64,000 nucleotides of DNA from JAPOUP01 sp965201085. GTDB lineage: Bacteria; Pseudomonadota; Alphaproteobacteria; Rhodobacterales; Rhodobacteraceae. Below are positions 38,222-47,886 of this stretch, piece after piece (within the stretch, counting starts at the first letter, position 1; every line of letters starts with the position of its first letter). The stretch lies in assembly GCA_965201085.1 (NCBI GenBank), contig CBDAVS010000016.1, positions 248,001-312,000 of the forward strand, in the 5' to 3' direction. The translations under genes and the position numbers were made by a program. The notes beneath the pieces are model-generated. The model ran no database searches. It saw only the letters and a program-made list of their open reading frames with translations, and had not been told where the DNA came from.

Positions 38222-39166
38222 ATGGCGAAACGCGTCAACCGGGCGATTGAACTTTTGGCCGACGGGCAGCCGGTCTATTACGTCGGCGGACACACCGGGC
38301 TTGGACAAACGTTTTCAACCCGACCTGAAGGCGCCCTTACTGGTATGCACACACCGGTTCTGACTTATGAACAGGGGAAGATCGACGCCGGGACATGGGC
38401 GGATTATATCAATATCGGCTTTGAACACGGCGCGTTCGACCTTGCCGGACTCGACGCCTACCTACACGGTATGGTGGACGCCGGGCCGACGCGCAGCGGC
38501 CATCGTACCCCGGCGATTATCGTCGAGGCGCCTGTGAACGGCATCTCAAGGGCCATCGTCGAGGCCAACGCGTGGCAGTTTCAGCAGATCCTCGCCCGAG
38601 GCGTTCACGGGGTCATTCTCTGCAAGGCCAACACCGCCGACGCAGTGCGCGCTTTCGTCGAGTGCTGCCGGTTTCCGATTCAGCGGGCCGGCGTGGGCGC
38701 AGGTGTTGGCGAAGGGGTGCGTGGCTTCGGCGCCGAGATCAGTGCCGCATATGTCTGGGGCGTAGACACGGAAACCTACGGCACCAAGGCCGACCCCTGG
38801 CCACTAAACCCCGGCGGCGAACTTATCCTCGGCATCAAGATTGAAACCACGAATGGGGTCAAAGAGCTCGAAGAAATCATCGCGGTTCCCGGCGTCGCGT
38901 TTGCTGAAGTTGGGCCGACCGACATGAGCTATGCTCTTGGCATACCGAAACTAACTGTCCCGTTGGTTGGAGAGGTCGCTGACATCGAAAGGCGCGTTGG
39001 GGAGGCCTGCGCCGCCAATGGCGTGCCTTACCATCCTTTCACCGGGCATCTGGACCCCGAAGGCATCCCGGGCGCGATAGACACGGGCGGCAGCTATTTC
39101 ACGGCACCCAGTGAGGACATCGCTATCGCCGGTCGCGCGCACACCAAGCGTTCCATGCCTGTATAA
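38222..39166 (+). CDS. HpcH/HpaI family aldolase
   Basis: Class II pyruvate-type aldolases of this family cleave 2-keto acids to pyruvate (or an analogue) and an aldehyde. The 314-residue protein has WADYINIGFEHG, the catalytic and metal-binding blocks ILCKANTADAV, GIKIETTNGVKELEEI (metal glutamate) and EVGPTDMSYALG (metal aspartate). The ATG at 38222 is preferred over TTG 38210 because it follows TTGGGGGTAAAA. Operator site 2 lies 77 bp upstream. It fits an end-of-pathway cleavage step, perhaps after the dehydratase that is broken at 49381-54330. Confidence 0.85.
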   Translation: MAKRVNRAIELLADGQPVYYVGGHTGLGQTFSTRPEGALTGMHTPVLTYEQGKIDAGTWADYINIGFEHGAFDLAGLDAYLHGMVDAGPTRSGHRTPAIIVEAPVNGISRAIVEANAWQFQQILARGVHGVILCKANTADAVRAFVECCRFPIQRAGVGAGVGEGVRGFGAEISAAYVWGVDTETYGTKADPWPLNPGGELILGIKIETTNGVKELEEIIAVPGVAFAEVGPTDMSYALGIPKLTVPLVGEVADIERRVGEACAANGVPYHPFTGHLDPEGIPGAIDTGGSYFTAPSEDIAIAGRAHTKRSMPV

Positions 39167-39179
39167 CGCGGACCAACTT

Positions 39180-40229
39180 TTAGAACTCAATGATTGCGCG
39201 ACCGCGAATCTGGCCAGCGATCAATGCGCCGCTGGCCTCGTTGATCTGATCGAGGCGAAAGCGATCTGTCACCAGCTTGTCCAGTGGCAGCTTCCCCTCG
39301 CGGTGCCAGCGCAGGTACATCTGAAAATCCTTGTCCGGAAACGCCGCCCCGAAACTGGTGATGAAACTGCCCTGCTTGCACAAGAACTCTAGCGGATTAA
39401 GGCTCATTTCCTTACCGGGCACACCAATCAGAACCGCCGTCCCACCAAAATTATCTGCACCATACCCACCCGGGCGGATCATTTTGAGGATCATTTCGGT
39501 CACGGACCGCGCGCCAACAGCATCAAATGCAAAATCGACGCCGCCCCCGCTCAGTTCCAAAACTGCCTCAACCGGATCGTCCCTGCTGGCGTCCACAGTA
39601 TGTGTTGCCCCGAATTCTCTTGCCAGGTCCAGTTTGTCCGCATGCAGGTCGACCGCGATGACCGGGTTGGCGTGGCTCATAGCCGCCGCTGCGACCGCAG
39701 AAAGCCCGACCCCGCCCATGCCGACAATCGCAACCGACTGTTCCGGACGCACCTTGGTCGTATGGATGATCGCACCGCAACCGGTCAGCACCGCACACCC
39801 GATGATCGAGCTCAAATCCGTCGGGTCATCCTTGCTCATCGGCACAAGGTACCGCTCAGAAATGACCGCGTGCTCGCTCCATGTATGGTGTGGCCATGGG
39901 ATCGGAGAGCCCTTGTATGTCGCGCCGCAGTTTTCATCCTCTGCGCCAAAGGGCAGCGGGACGTCCCGCACCCACGTTACAATCGCTCGGTCGCCTTCCT
40001 TCACGCGCGTCACATCCTTGCCAACCTTCATAACCAGGGCAGCGGCCTCGTGACCGAACGCAGTTGGGCGGGCACGGAGATCAGTGAACTCGTGGATCTG
40101 GGAGTGACAAATTCCTGTGGAATACATCTGCAACAACGCCTGATCCGGGCGCGGATCGGGCAAGTTGAGTTCGTCAACAATCAGCGGTTCGCCTCTGGAG
40201 AGTTGGATCGCAGCAAGTGTCTTCATCAA
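39180..40229 (-). CDS. Zinc-dependent medium-chain alcohol dehydrogenase
   Basis: The 349-residue MDR-family protein has the proton-relay and zinc region GHEAA near residue 58 with GICHSQIHEFTD before it. A short structural-zinc-like loop contains DENCGATY, and the Rossmann motif VGMGGVGLSA lies near residue 170. It resembles the class III / NDMA-dependent branch of alcohol dehydrogenases. It oxidises an alcohol or reduces an aldehyde using NAD(P). It is the last gene of a minus-strand run (TPP enzyme, SDR, PhyH, ADH) starting at 43656 and converges on the aldolase gene. Confidence 0.85.
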   Translation of the reverse strand: MMKTLAAIQLSRGEPLIVDELNLPDPRPDQALLQMYSTGICHSQIHEFTDLRARPTAFGHEAAALVMKVGKDVTRVKEGDRAIVTWVRDVPLPFGAEDENCGATYKGSPIPWPHHTWSEHAVISERYLVPMSKDDPTDLSSIIGCAVLTGCGAIIHTTKVRPEQSVAIVGMGGVGLSAVAAAAMSHANPVIAVDLHADKLDLAREFGATHTVDASRDDPVEAVLELSGGGVDFAFDAVGARSVTEMILKMIRPGGYGADNFGGTAVLIGVPGKEMSLNPLEFLCKQGSFITSFGAAFPDKDFQMYLRWHREGKLPLDKLVTDRFRLDQINEASGALIAGQIRGRAIIEF

Positions 40230-40277
40230 ATGAACTCCGAAGGGCAGAACAGAACATGCAATCCCACCGCGATGCCG

Positions 40278-41123
40278 TTAGGCACGGGGCAGCAGATCGC
40301 TTACATCATAGGTTTGGTGCGCAGGTTCGGCTGTGCCTGAATAATCCACCAAAACCGGGCTCAGCAGATCACGCTCTTCCTTGTTCAGTGTGTTTGGCAT
40401 GGGTTTAAGCTGTTTTTGATAAGCAGCGCGGACCCGTTCGCTGAGTTCATTGTATCGCGGCACGTACCAAAGCGTGATCACCGTGCGCCGTTCGCCGGTT
40501 TGATTGGCGTGGGCGGCGTGGAGAATTCGGGCGTCGCCGATGACAAGATCCCCTGCGGTTACCGGCACATCCTCTTCGCCGGGTAACGGCTTGTAACCAG
40601 AGGAGGTTTTGGGATCCTGATGGCGGACACCATCGTCGTGTGTGCCTATAAGATCATGAGCTTCGAGCCGCTTATTGTGTGAACCAGGGACAACCCTTAG
40701 ACAGCCATTCTCGCGATTTGTGTCGGACAAATACCACATCAAAAAAACCTGATGCGGCACCGGATCAGCGCTTTCTGGTTCTTCCCAATAGGTCCAGTCC
40801 TGATGCCAATAAAGCGGCGGGCTTCCGGCTTCCTTGGAGATAATTGCGCCGCCAAAGTAACGCGGGTCAGCGAATCCGAGACCAGCCAGCACTTCCAGGG
40901 CCGCCGGCAAAGCGGTAAGTTCAGAAAACACCGGATCCTGGTAATTCAGCGAAACGACGTTTCCCTGGTTGCCGCGGCGTTTTCTTTCTTCGGCAGTGTT
41001 CTCGTCCAAAAGCCTTTTGCTGGTGCGGCGGATGCGTACCAGCAATTCGTTGCCCATAACTTGCGGGACGACGCAGCATCCCTTTTCAATCAACTGTCCC
41101 CTTAGATTCGCCAGGTTGTTCAT
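40278..41123 (-). CDS. Phytanoyl-CoA dioxygenase (PhyH) family oxygenase, copy 2
   Basis: The 281-residue Fe(II)/2-oxoglutarate oxygenase has the facial triad motif HQD at residues 107-109 (LYWHQDWTYWEE), the VPGSHNKRL segment, and the distal histidine in ARILHAAHANQTGERRT with the 2-oxoglutarate arginines. It lies 11 bp downstream of an SDR gene and 48 bp before the ADH gene in the same minus-strand operon. It is only distantly similar to copy 1 at 36271, so they probably act on different intermediates. Confidence 0.87.
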   Translation of the reverse strand: MNNLANLRGQLIEKGCCVVPQVMGNELLVRIRRTSKRLLDENTAEERKRRGNQGNVVSLNYQDPVFSELTALPAALEVLAGLGFADPRYFGGAIISKEAGSPPLYWHQDWTYWEEPESADPVPHQVFLMWYLSDTNRENGCLRVVPGSHNKRLEAHDLIGTHDDGVRHQDPKTSSGYKPLPGEEDVPVTAGDLVIGDARILHAAHANQTGERRTVITLWYVPRYNELSERVRAAYQKQLKPMPNTLNKEERDLLSPVLVDYSGTAEPAHQTYDVSDLLPRA

Positions 41124-41134
41124 GATAACACCCT

Positions 41135-42001
41135 TCAGTTCCAGATATCAGAGTCAGTCAGATAGGAATATGCGCGCAACGGCGCGACAGCCAGCAAACC
41201 GCCATCAACGGGAATCGTGGCACCGGATATCCAGCGAGATTCGTCGCTTGCCAGAAACAGCGCCAACCACGCTACATCCCAAGGTGTACCTTCGGTGCCA
41301 AGCGGAGCGGCGTTTTTTCGAAGTTCACGACGCGTCGCTGTCAGCTTGCCGGGAAATGTCCCGTGAATATGACCCGGCGCGATGCAATTGGCCCGAATGC
41401 CATCACGTCCGTGATTTGAAGCCGTGGTCTTGGCAAGCATGTGCTGCCCGGCTTTTGTGACTGAATAGGCAACCGTTTTTGAGTATGGCGCGGCGATACC
41501 GTCAATCGATGTTAGATAGATGATCGAGCCGCCACCCCGTTTCACCATGGCGGGCAAGGCGTATTTCGTGGCCAGCGCCGGACCTTTCAGGTTGACGGCT
41601 GTGTTCAAGTCAAAATTTTCCTCATCAAGCACGTCCACGGTGCTGTTTCCCGGCGCGCCTGCATTGCAGACAAGCACGTCCAACGCCCCGTAGGTTTCCA
41701 CCGCCGCGCCAACCATTCGTTCGCAGGCACTGGCGCTGCTCACGTCTACGATCACTGACGTTGCCTCACCCCCTTCGGCACTGATGTCGCGGCAGGTACG
41801 ATCAGCGTTTTCGGTACTTAGGTCGGCGACGACGACCTTGGCGCTGGCCCGGGCGAACTGCATTGCTGTTGCGTATCCGATGCCGATTTCATCTGAATCA
41901 CTACGCTGTCCGCCACCAGTTACGATCGCTACTTTGCCGCTCAGCCGCCCGGAAGGATCGGCGCTTTCTGGCTCGGGTACCACGACACCTAGGGCAGCCA
42001 C
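41135..42001 (-). CDS. Short-chain dehydrogenase/reductase (SDR)
   Basis: A 288-residue SDR with TGGGQRSDSDEIG at the cofactor site, VLVCNAGAPG (NAG motif), LTSIDG with the catalytic serine, and YSVTK at the active site. The C-terminal WISGATIPVDGG is typical. The start MAALGVVVPEPESA overlaps the end of the upstream ThDP gene by 13 bp, indicating coupled translation. It is expressed from the operator site 3 promoter region together with its neighbours. Confidence 0.85.
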   Translation of the reverse strand: MAALGVVVPEPESADPSGRLSGKVAIVTGGGQRSDSDEIGIGYATAMQFARASAKVVVADLSTENADRTCRDISAEGGEATSVIVDVSSASACERMVGAAVETYGALDVLVCNAGAPGNSTVDVLDEENFDLNTAVNLKGPALATKYALPAMVKRGGGSIIYLTSIDGIAAPYSKTVAYSVTKAGQHMLAKTTASNHGRDGIRANCIAPGHIHGTFPGKLTATRRELRKNAAPLGTEGTPWDVAWLALFLASDESRWISGATIPVDGGLLAVAPLRAYSYLTDSDIWN

Positions 42002-43656
42002 GCGATTGGCGCGATCGCATCGACATGGCTCTTTGCATCAATGACGACCGGACGATTTGCCGAAAATGCCTGATCCAGAGCGCCTTCCAGTTCCGCTGGC
42101 TTTTCCACTGTTAAACCCATCGCCCCCATTGATCTTGCTATACCTGCAAAGTCTGCATCTGGGAAAAGCCATTGCTTGTCGGTCGCCTCTGACTGTCCTT
42201 CATAGCTCTCCACGCCATTTTTTTCCTGATTCAAAGAGTGGTTGTTGTTCACCAGGATGACGACGGGAATGTCCTCTCGCACCGCCGTTTCCAACTCGGC
42301 GATGTGGTACCAGATGCCGCCGTCGCCAGTGAAGCAAAGGACCGGTCGACCCGGAGCCGCGCATTTTGCACCGAGCGAAGCCGGCAGACCCCAACCCAAC
42401 GATCCGGCGCAGCGAATATAGCTCTGCGTGGGGTGCTGTAGGTCCAACATGGTTCCGGTCCACACGCCGGAGTGCCCGGTGTCAGAAACAACAATAGTGT
42501 CGGAGGGCATGTTTTTGCTGAGTTCGAGACAAATGCGTTCGGGACGCATCGGAGACCAGTCCGAAATCCAGTTTGCTTCAGCCGACTCTTTCCAAGTTGA
42601 AACCAGTTTCCGCACTTCGCTAATCCAATTCGACCGGGCCGGACCGGGCGGTGCGGCCTTGATCATGGCCGCGAGGGATGCCTTGGCGTCACCATGCAAT
42701 CCGACCTTTACAGCGTAGTTTCGGCCAATCTCTTCCGGATTGATGTCCATTTGGATTGCCGGAGTGCCTTGCGGCGGTATGCGGAAATCATGGGTCAGCT
42801 GCCCACCGCTGTGACTGCCGATGAAGAACACGAGGTCTGCGCGACACAAAATCCGGTTGCTGCACTCGCGGGAATAATTTCCCGGCGTTCCGACCGCTAG
42901 CGGGTGGTCAGCGGGAAACATCGCCTTGGCATTCAAGGCGGTAGCCACCGGAATCGACAGCTTTTCGGCCAACGCGATAAGCTCATCCCGTGCATCCGAG
43001 GCGGTTACACCACCCCCGGCAACGATGACCGGTCTGCTGGCGCTTGAAAGCACTTCCAATGCGTCTTTGATCGTGCCCGCATCCGCAACCGGACGGAATG
43101 GCGGCACCTTCGAGAACTGCGTTTCAAAAACCTGATCGGCATCCAGCTCTCCTTCAGCAATTTCCATGCCTGCGATGTTTTCAAGGTCCAGATGCGCTGG
43201 TCCTGGCGTCCCGGTAACCACACTGCGAAATGCCTGGCGCAAATACTGCGGAAGCGTTTCAGCCGTGTGGACCGTTGCCTGGTATTTTGTCACTGCGGCA
43301 AATGGCGTGACATGATCCACTTCCTGGTATGAATGGCGCTTCTGATGAAAATAGCGCTCGCGCCCGGTCAGCGCGATCACTGGCGAGCAGGCAAGGTGTG
43401 CATCCTGGAGTCCGGCCGCAAGGTTCGTGGCACCTACTGACTGCGACATCACCATCGCAGGTCCGCGCCGGACCCTTGCATAGGCATCCGCCATGTATGC
43501 AGCGGCTTTTTCCCCGTGAGACTGGATGGAGCTTACTCCTAGCTTCCCCATTTCAAGCAGCGCCGGCGGCATGATGTAGGGCATGTAGAATACATGGGTC
43601 AGTCCGTAACTGTGCACGGCCTTGGCTAGATATTTGGCACCCGTTGTTTTGGACAT
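41989..43656 (-). CDS. ThDP-dependent enzyme (acetolactate-synthase-like), paralogue 2
   Basis: This 555-residue protein is collinear with the enzyme encoded at 12325. It has HGEKAAAYMADAYAR with the activating glutamate near residue 49, AQSVGA-type motif MSQSVGATNLAAGLQDAHLA, a central domain, and the cofactor motif CFTGDGGIWYHIAELETAV followed by VNNNHS. No regulatory subunit gene is adjacent. It is the first gene of the minus-strand operon, and its ATG is 49 bp from operator site 3, which it shares with the divergent ADC-like gene. Two such paralogues in one regulon suggest two C-C cleavage or ligation steps, or two related substrates. Confidence 0.85.
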   Translation of the reverse strand: MSKTTGAKYLAKAVHSYGLTHVFYMPYIMPPALLEMGKLGVSSIQSHGEKAAAYMADAYARVRRGPAMVMSQSVGATNLAAGLQDAHLACSPVIALTGRERYFHQKRHSYQEVDHVTPFAAVTKYQATVHTAETLPQYLRQAFRSVVTGTPGPAHLDLENIAGMEIAEGELDADQVFETQFSKVPPFRPVADAGTIKDALEVLSSASRPVIVAGGGVTASDARDELIALAEKLSIPVATALNAKAMFPADHPLAVGTPGNYSRECSNRILCRADLVFFIGSHSGGQLTHDFRIPPQGTPAIQMDINPEEIGRNYAVKVGLHGDAKASLAAMIKAAPPGPARSNWISEVRKLVSTWKESAEANWISDWSPMRPERICLELSKNMPSDTIVVSDTGHSGVWTGTMLDLQHPTQSYIRCAGSLGWGLPASLGAKCAAPGRPVLCFTGDGGIWYHIAELETAVREDIPVVILVNNNHSLNQEKNGVESYEGQSEATDKQWLFPDADFAGIARSMGAMGLTVEKPAELEGALDQAFSANRPVVIDAKSHVDAIAPIAWLP

Positions 43657-43704
43657 GAATTCGACTTAAGCGGAGCACCATTTAAGTGTCAAGCGACCGA
43701 CCGC

Positions 43705-43722
43705 TATTTGGCACACCAAATT
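43705..43722. promoter_or_regulatory. Palindromic operator, site 3 (TATTTGGCACACCAAATT)
   Basis: The site sits between two divergent genes (ThDP enzyme starting 43656, ADC-like protein starting 43779). It matches the 18-bp consensus at 15 positions and keeps both TTTGG and CCAAA arms at the same 4-bp spacing. A TTGACG/TAGTCT pair at 43744-43772 could be the plus-strand promoter, but this is weak. Confidence 0.65.
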
Positions 43723-43778
43723 CCAATTTCAGCTTTTGGCATCTTGACGCTCAAGTTCGCAACAGTAGTCTGAACGAT

Positions 43779-44624
43779 ATGCCTTATCCGCTCAAACCAG
43801 GCGTCATGTACATGATGCCCACACATTTTGGACCCTATACCGGCCCCCGGCGCGGGCCAGACGGGCAGGGATACTCTTGCTCGGACAATCCAAAAAAGAT
43901 GGTCTATGCAGTCAGCTTTCTAACCAGGGCCGATCAACTTAGCCCATTGTTACCACAGGGTTTTTCTCTGGGTAGCGAACCGGTGATCACCGTATTTAAC
44001 GAGCAATTGAAAGAAATCGAGTGGCTGGCCGGTCGTGGTTACAACACGCTCGGGGTTACTTTTCCGGTGCGTTATGAAGGCGTCAGTGACCGCGCTGCTG
44101 GCCCGCTTCTGACGGTGCTGTGGGAAAACCTGGCCGATCCCATTCTGACTGGTCGCGAGCAACTCGGCTTTTCCAAAATCTACTGTGAATTGCCCGAACC
44201 GGTGGTCAGATCAGATGAAACCCAGATAACGGCGAGCTGGCTCGGATTCCGTTTCATGGATATGCGGCTGACGGGAATGACCGAAGTTCCTGCGCCTGAT
44301 TTTCCACCCCCACCCAAGGAAATCATAGACGGCGTAGCGCAAGGGCTGCTGCACTATAAGTACATCCCCAAAACCGGAGACTGGGGCGCGGCCGACGCAG
44401 AATACGCCTGTCTGATGCCGTTCGGCGGCGGCAACGAAGTGACCAAACAGTTCTGGAAGGGGGAAGGAACAGTCAAATTTCACAACGCGCGATGGGAGGA
44501 TCTGCCGACGCAATACACCATCGTTAATGCGCTGGCCGATATGGAAATCGTTGAATGGCGCGGTGCGACGATCACGCGTAGCGTTGGCGGAAAGGATTTG
44601 AGCGACCAGCGGGCGCTTGATTAA
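43779..44624 (+). CDS. Acetoacetate-decarboxylase-family protein
   Basis: ADC-fold proteins decarboxylate or otherwise act on beta-keto acids through a Schiff-base lysine. TVLWENLADPILTGREQLGF followed by SK aligns with the family's GREELGFPKK block, placing the lysine at residue 133. The start is set at ATG 43779 (MPYPLKPGVMYMMPTHFG). A longer frame from GTG 43686 would place operator site 3 inside the coding region. The stop overlaps the next start (TAATG). Other ADC-like proteins are aldolase-dehydratases, so decarboxylation is not certain. Confidence 0.75.
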   Translation: MPYPLKPGVMYMMPTHFGPYTGPRRGPDGQGYSCSDNPKKMVYAVSFLTRADQLSPLLPQGFSLGSEPVITVFNEQLKEIEWLAGRGYNTLGVTFPVRYEGVSDRAAGPLLTVLWENLADPILTGREQLGFSKIYCELPEPVVRSDETQITASWLGFRFMDMRLTGMTEVPAPDFPPPPKEIIDGVAQGLLHYKYIPKTGDWGAADAEYACLMPFGGGNEVTKQFWKGEGTVKFHNARWEDLPTQYTIVNALADMEIVEWRGATITRSVGGKDLSDQRALD

Positions 44625-45562
44625 TGATACGCGTTGAAGAATTGACTTGCATCTACGGCGACCGGCCGGCTGTCAACGACATCTCGTTCAACATTGAAAG
44701 GGGCGAAATTGTCGGATTTCTGGGACCTAACGGTGCTGGAAAATCAAGCACCATGCGGATGATCACGGGCTATATGATGCCAACTTCCGGGACCGCTTTC
44801 GTTGCTGGCTGCGACATGACGCGAAACTCACTGGAAGGGCGACGCCACATTGGTTACCTTCCAGAAGCTGTTCCCTTGTACGACGAACTGACGACGCAGA
44901 ACTACCTGCGCTATATCGGCCGGCTGCGCGGGCTTGACCGGGCGACCACAGAAAAGCGAGTCGACGAAGTTATCGATATTTGTGCGTTGGCCGAGTACCG
45001 CAACGATTTGCTCTCCAAACTCTCAAAGGGCTATCGTCAGAGGGCAGGATTGGCCCAATCCATCATAAATGACCCCAAGGTATTGATACTTGACGAGCCA
45101 ACCATTGGCATCGACCCCATTCAAATGGCGCAAACCCGGAATCTGATAAAGCACTTGGGCGAAAACCGAACGATCTTGTTGTCCAGCCACATCCTTCCCG
45201 AGGTCAGCGCGGTATGTGAGCGCGTCATCATCATCAATAAAGGCGAAATCGTCGCGCAGGACAGTATTGAGTCCCTTTCTTCCAAGGTTTCCGAAGATCA
45301 GCAGTTACGCCTTCGCGTGCGCGGTCCAGCGTCAGCGGTCACTGACGCGCTTGATGCTATTGACGGGGTGGGCGCGGTGCAGTTCCAGGACCCCTTTCAC
45401 CTCATTCAGGTCGAGCCGGGTCAGGAACTCCAGGGCGCGGTCATTGCAGCGGTCGGGGCCAATGGCTGGGAACTGCTGTCCATGGAATCAGTTGAGATGA
45501 GCCTTGAGGATGTATTCATTCAGCTGACCGGAACCAGCGGCGATGCGGAATTGCGGGCGTGA
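44624..45562 (+). CDS. ABC transporter ATP-binding protein (Gld/ABC-2 type)
   Basis: The 312-residue ATPase has Walker A GPNGAGKSST, the signature LSKGYRQRAGLAQ, Walker B VLILDEPTIGID, and the H-loop SSHILPEVSA. The remaining C-terminal 90 residues are typical of ABC-2 exporter ATPases such as the GldA type. It overlaps its neighbours on both sides (TAATG before, GTGA after) in an operon headed by the ADC-like gene. It powers the permease encoded next. Confidence 0.9.
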   Translation: MIRVEELTCIYGDRPAVNDISFNIERGEIVGFLGPNGAGKSSTMRMITGYMMPTSGTAFVAGCDMTRNSLEGRRHIGYLPEAVPLYDELTTQNYLRYIGRLRGLDRATTEKRVDEVIDICALAEYRNDLLSKLSKGYRQRAGLAQSIINDPKVLILDEPTIGIDPIQMAQTRNLIKHLGENRTILLSSHILPEVSAVCERVIIINKGEIVAQDSIESLSSKVSEDQQLRLRVRGPASAVTDALDAIDGVGAVQFQDPFHLIQVEPGQELQGAVIAAVGANGWELLSMESVEMSLEDVFIQLTGTSGDAELRA

Positions 45563-47880
45563 GTCAAGCATTGCGAAATATCGGCGTGGTGGCGCGCAAA
45601 GAGCTAATGACCTATCTCGGCGCGCCGATGGCTTACATCGTAACGGCGGTGTTTTTGGCCATTTCAGGTGCTTTTTTTGCGAGTTTCCTCGCTGCGACAA
45701 GCTACGCCAACACGTCAATTGCAGGTTTTTTGAACGCCGCACAACCGCTGATATTGGTGTTTGCAGCGCTTTTGACCATGCGTCTTGTGGTCGAAGAGAA
45801 AAAGCAAGGCACCTGGGAATTGGTCATGACCACGCCAGTGCGAGAATCCGAGCTAATCGCCGGCAAGTTTCTTGGAAGTCTCGCCGTTCTGTGCAGCATG
45901 CTTTTGCTCACGCTCTATTTTACCATGATATTGTTAATTTTTGGCGACCCGGATCTGGGTCCGATTGCAACAAGCTATGTCGGACTGGTGCTAATCGGCA
46001 GCTCTTGTTTGGCCGTTGGAATTTTCGCCTCTACAGTCACAGGCAATCAGATCGTTTCGGCGGTTTTGGCCGGTGGTATCCTTTTCGGGCTGTGGGCTAT
46101 TGGCGTCATGGCGGACATAGTTGGTGGCGGCATTGGCGAATTGCTCAAACGCGTATCGTTGTCCGGTTATTTTTCTGAGTTCGAACGCGGGATCATCAAT
46201 ACCCAAGCGATCATCTATTACCTCAGCCTCACTGTGTTTTTTCTTTTTGCTGCGGTTCGCGCAATCGAAACAGGTCGATGGCGCCTGGCGCGGCGAAAGG
46301 GCAGAACACGAACATTGGCGATCGCCGGTCTGGCCGTGCTTTTTGTCGCCTGGGTACTAAACTTCGTGCTTCCGTCCGGTCCGATCATCACCTGGTCGAT
46401 CGTGGCCGTCGGCGGCGGCCTCATAACCACAAATGCATTGTTGGACTTCCGTCAAATGCGGGATGCACTTTCCAGTACACGCGGAACATTTGGAATTGGA
46501 ACCGGCATCAGCCTGTCCCTGGTCACAGCGATTCTGTTGCTTGCCAATCTGATCAGCACGAATGTGTTTCACCGGTTCGACTTCACGGGGCTTTCCCAGT
46601 TCACACTGACCTCCCAGACCAAAGACGTTCTTGCCAAGCTCTCGGCCGATGACGGTAAAGTTGAAGTGGTCAGCTTTTTCAGTGACTCAAATCCCAACAT
46701 CGAAGGCAGTGCGGAGGCGTTCGCAGTCAATAATTTTGGCTACAATTTGTTATTGGAATACACCAACCACACTGACGTCCTGGACATCCGCAGGGAGGAC
46801 CCCGAACTGCGGCCTGATCTGACGCGACAATACCTCGGACAGGGGCAACTCGCCCAGATTGCATCCAGCATGGGCGTCGTGGTTTTTCGGGGTGCGGAGG
46901 GGCAGCTGCTGGTGCTCGGGCCGCAAATTCAGGCAGAAGCTGAAAACGCGTTCACCAGCGCAATACTGCAGGTAACCGGGACACGGCAACGTGTCGTTTA
47001 CTTTTTGACCGGCCACGGCGAGCCCAGTATTGGCGGAGATTTCAGTTCGGCTCGCGCCGGATTGAGGGACAACCTGTTTCAGGTAGGAGAATGGAACTTC
47101 GCCCAACTTGATGCCCTTCCGAAAAACGCCAGTACAGTTGTTTTGGCCGCACCGAAGGTTGCGTTGGGCGAGGACAAGATTGCGTTGCTCAATGCCTATC
47201 TGAATAACGGGGGCCGCCTGCTCTTGTTGATCAATCCCAACCAGCAACCAGATCTGAGACGTCTTTTGGCGACGTGGTGGATGTCGAGCGATGACGGCAT
47301 GATTGTGGATCCCGAATCGCACGTGACGCCAAACCTTGATGTTCCTCTCGTCGACGCGCGCCGCAATCAATTCCGGCTGCCGGACGTCTATTTTCCCGGC
47401 GCCACAGCGATCAGCCCAAAGGCGGACAGACCTGACAGTGCTCAAATCCAGCCATTAGCGTGGACGACTGCCACAGCATGGCAGGAAAAAACCGCTCTAG
47501 GAGTGGATGACCCGGTTTTTGATGCTGCGCTGGACGTAGGCGGAACACAAGCGATTGGCGCGCGCCTGGAAATGCCAGTTGGCAAAGATGTCCCACAAGA
47601 CCAGCGGCTTGCGCCGACAACCCGGCTTGCCGTCTTCGGCGATTCTGATTTCGCCAGCAATCAACACATCGGCAACGGCGGCAACCGGGAACTGTTTTTG
47701 ACGGTGATCAACTGGTTGGGCGAAGGTGATGAAGTTGTCTCGGTCGATCGCAAGGTGGTGCCGGTCCGAAGACTCGTTCTGGACCCCGAGGAGGCACGGT
47801 TCCTGAATCTCTCTGCGATCGGGCTTTTGCCTTTGATCTTGCTTGCGATGGCCGCGCATTTGTGGTGGCGACGCAGGTAG
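45559..47880 (+). CDS. ABC-2 permease fused to a GldG-like periplasmic domain
   Basis: The 773-residue protein joins two components that are separate genes (gldF and gldG) in Bacteroidetes. Residues 1-235 are an ABC-2 permease with six hydrophobic segments and the VVEEKKQGTWELVMTTPVRE cytoplasmic loop. Residues 255-330 contain three further membrane segments. Residues 335-740 form a GldG/ABC-type uncharacterised domain (FTLTSQTKDVLAKLS, YFLTGHGEPSIG), and a final membrane helix near 748-768 ends in RRR. It starts at GTG 45559. Outside gliding bacteria such systems have no settled function. Co-transcription with catabolic genes is unusual. Confidence 0.85.
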   Translation: MSQALRNIGVVARKELMTYLGAPMAYIVTAVFLAISGAFFASFLAATSYANTSIAGFLNAAQPLILVFAALLTMRLVVEEKKQGTWELVMTTPVRESELIAGKFLGSLAVLCSMLLLTLYFTMILLIFGDPDLGPIATSYVGLVLIGSSCLAVGIFASTVTGNQIVSAVLAGGILFGLWAIGVMADIVGGGIGELLKRVSLSGYFSEFERGIINTQAIIYYLSLTVFFLFAAVRAIETGRWRLARRKGRTRTLAIAGLAVLFVAWVLNFVLPSGPIITWSIVAVGGGLITTNALLDFRQMRDALSSTRGTFGIGTGISLSLVTAILLLANLISTNVFHRFDFTGLSQFTLTSQTKDVLAKLSADDGKVEVVSFFSDSNPNIEGSAEAFAVNNFGYNLLLEYTNHTDVLDIRREDPELRPDLTRQYLGQGQLAQIASSMGVVVFRGAEGQLLVLGPQIQAEAENAFTSAILQVTGTRQRVVYFLTGHGEPSIGGDFSSARAGLRDNLFQVGEWNFAQLDALPKNASTVVLAAPKVALGEDKIALLNAYLNNGGRLLLLINPNQQPDLRRLLATWWMSSDDGMIVDPESHVTPNLDVPLVDARRNQFRLPDVYFPGATAISPKADRPDSAQIQPLAWTTATAWQEKTALGVDDPVFDAALDVGGTQAIGARLEMPVGKDVPQDQRLAPTTRLAVFGDSDFASNQHIGNGGNRELFLTVINWLGEGDEVVSVDRKVVPVRRLVLDPEEARFLNLSAIGLLPLILLAMAAHLWWRRR

Positions 47881-47886
47881 CGGCAG

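Noticed and set aside
43686..43778. GTG start at 43686 for the ADC-like gene
   Set aside because: It would put operator site 3 inside the coding region, and the added residues look non-homologous. ATG 43779 starts where the family begins.
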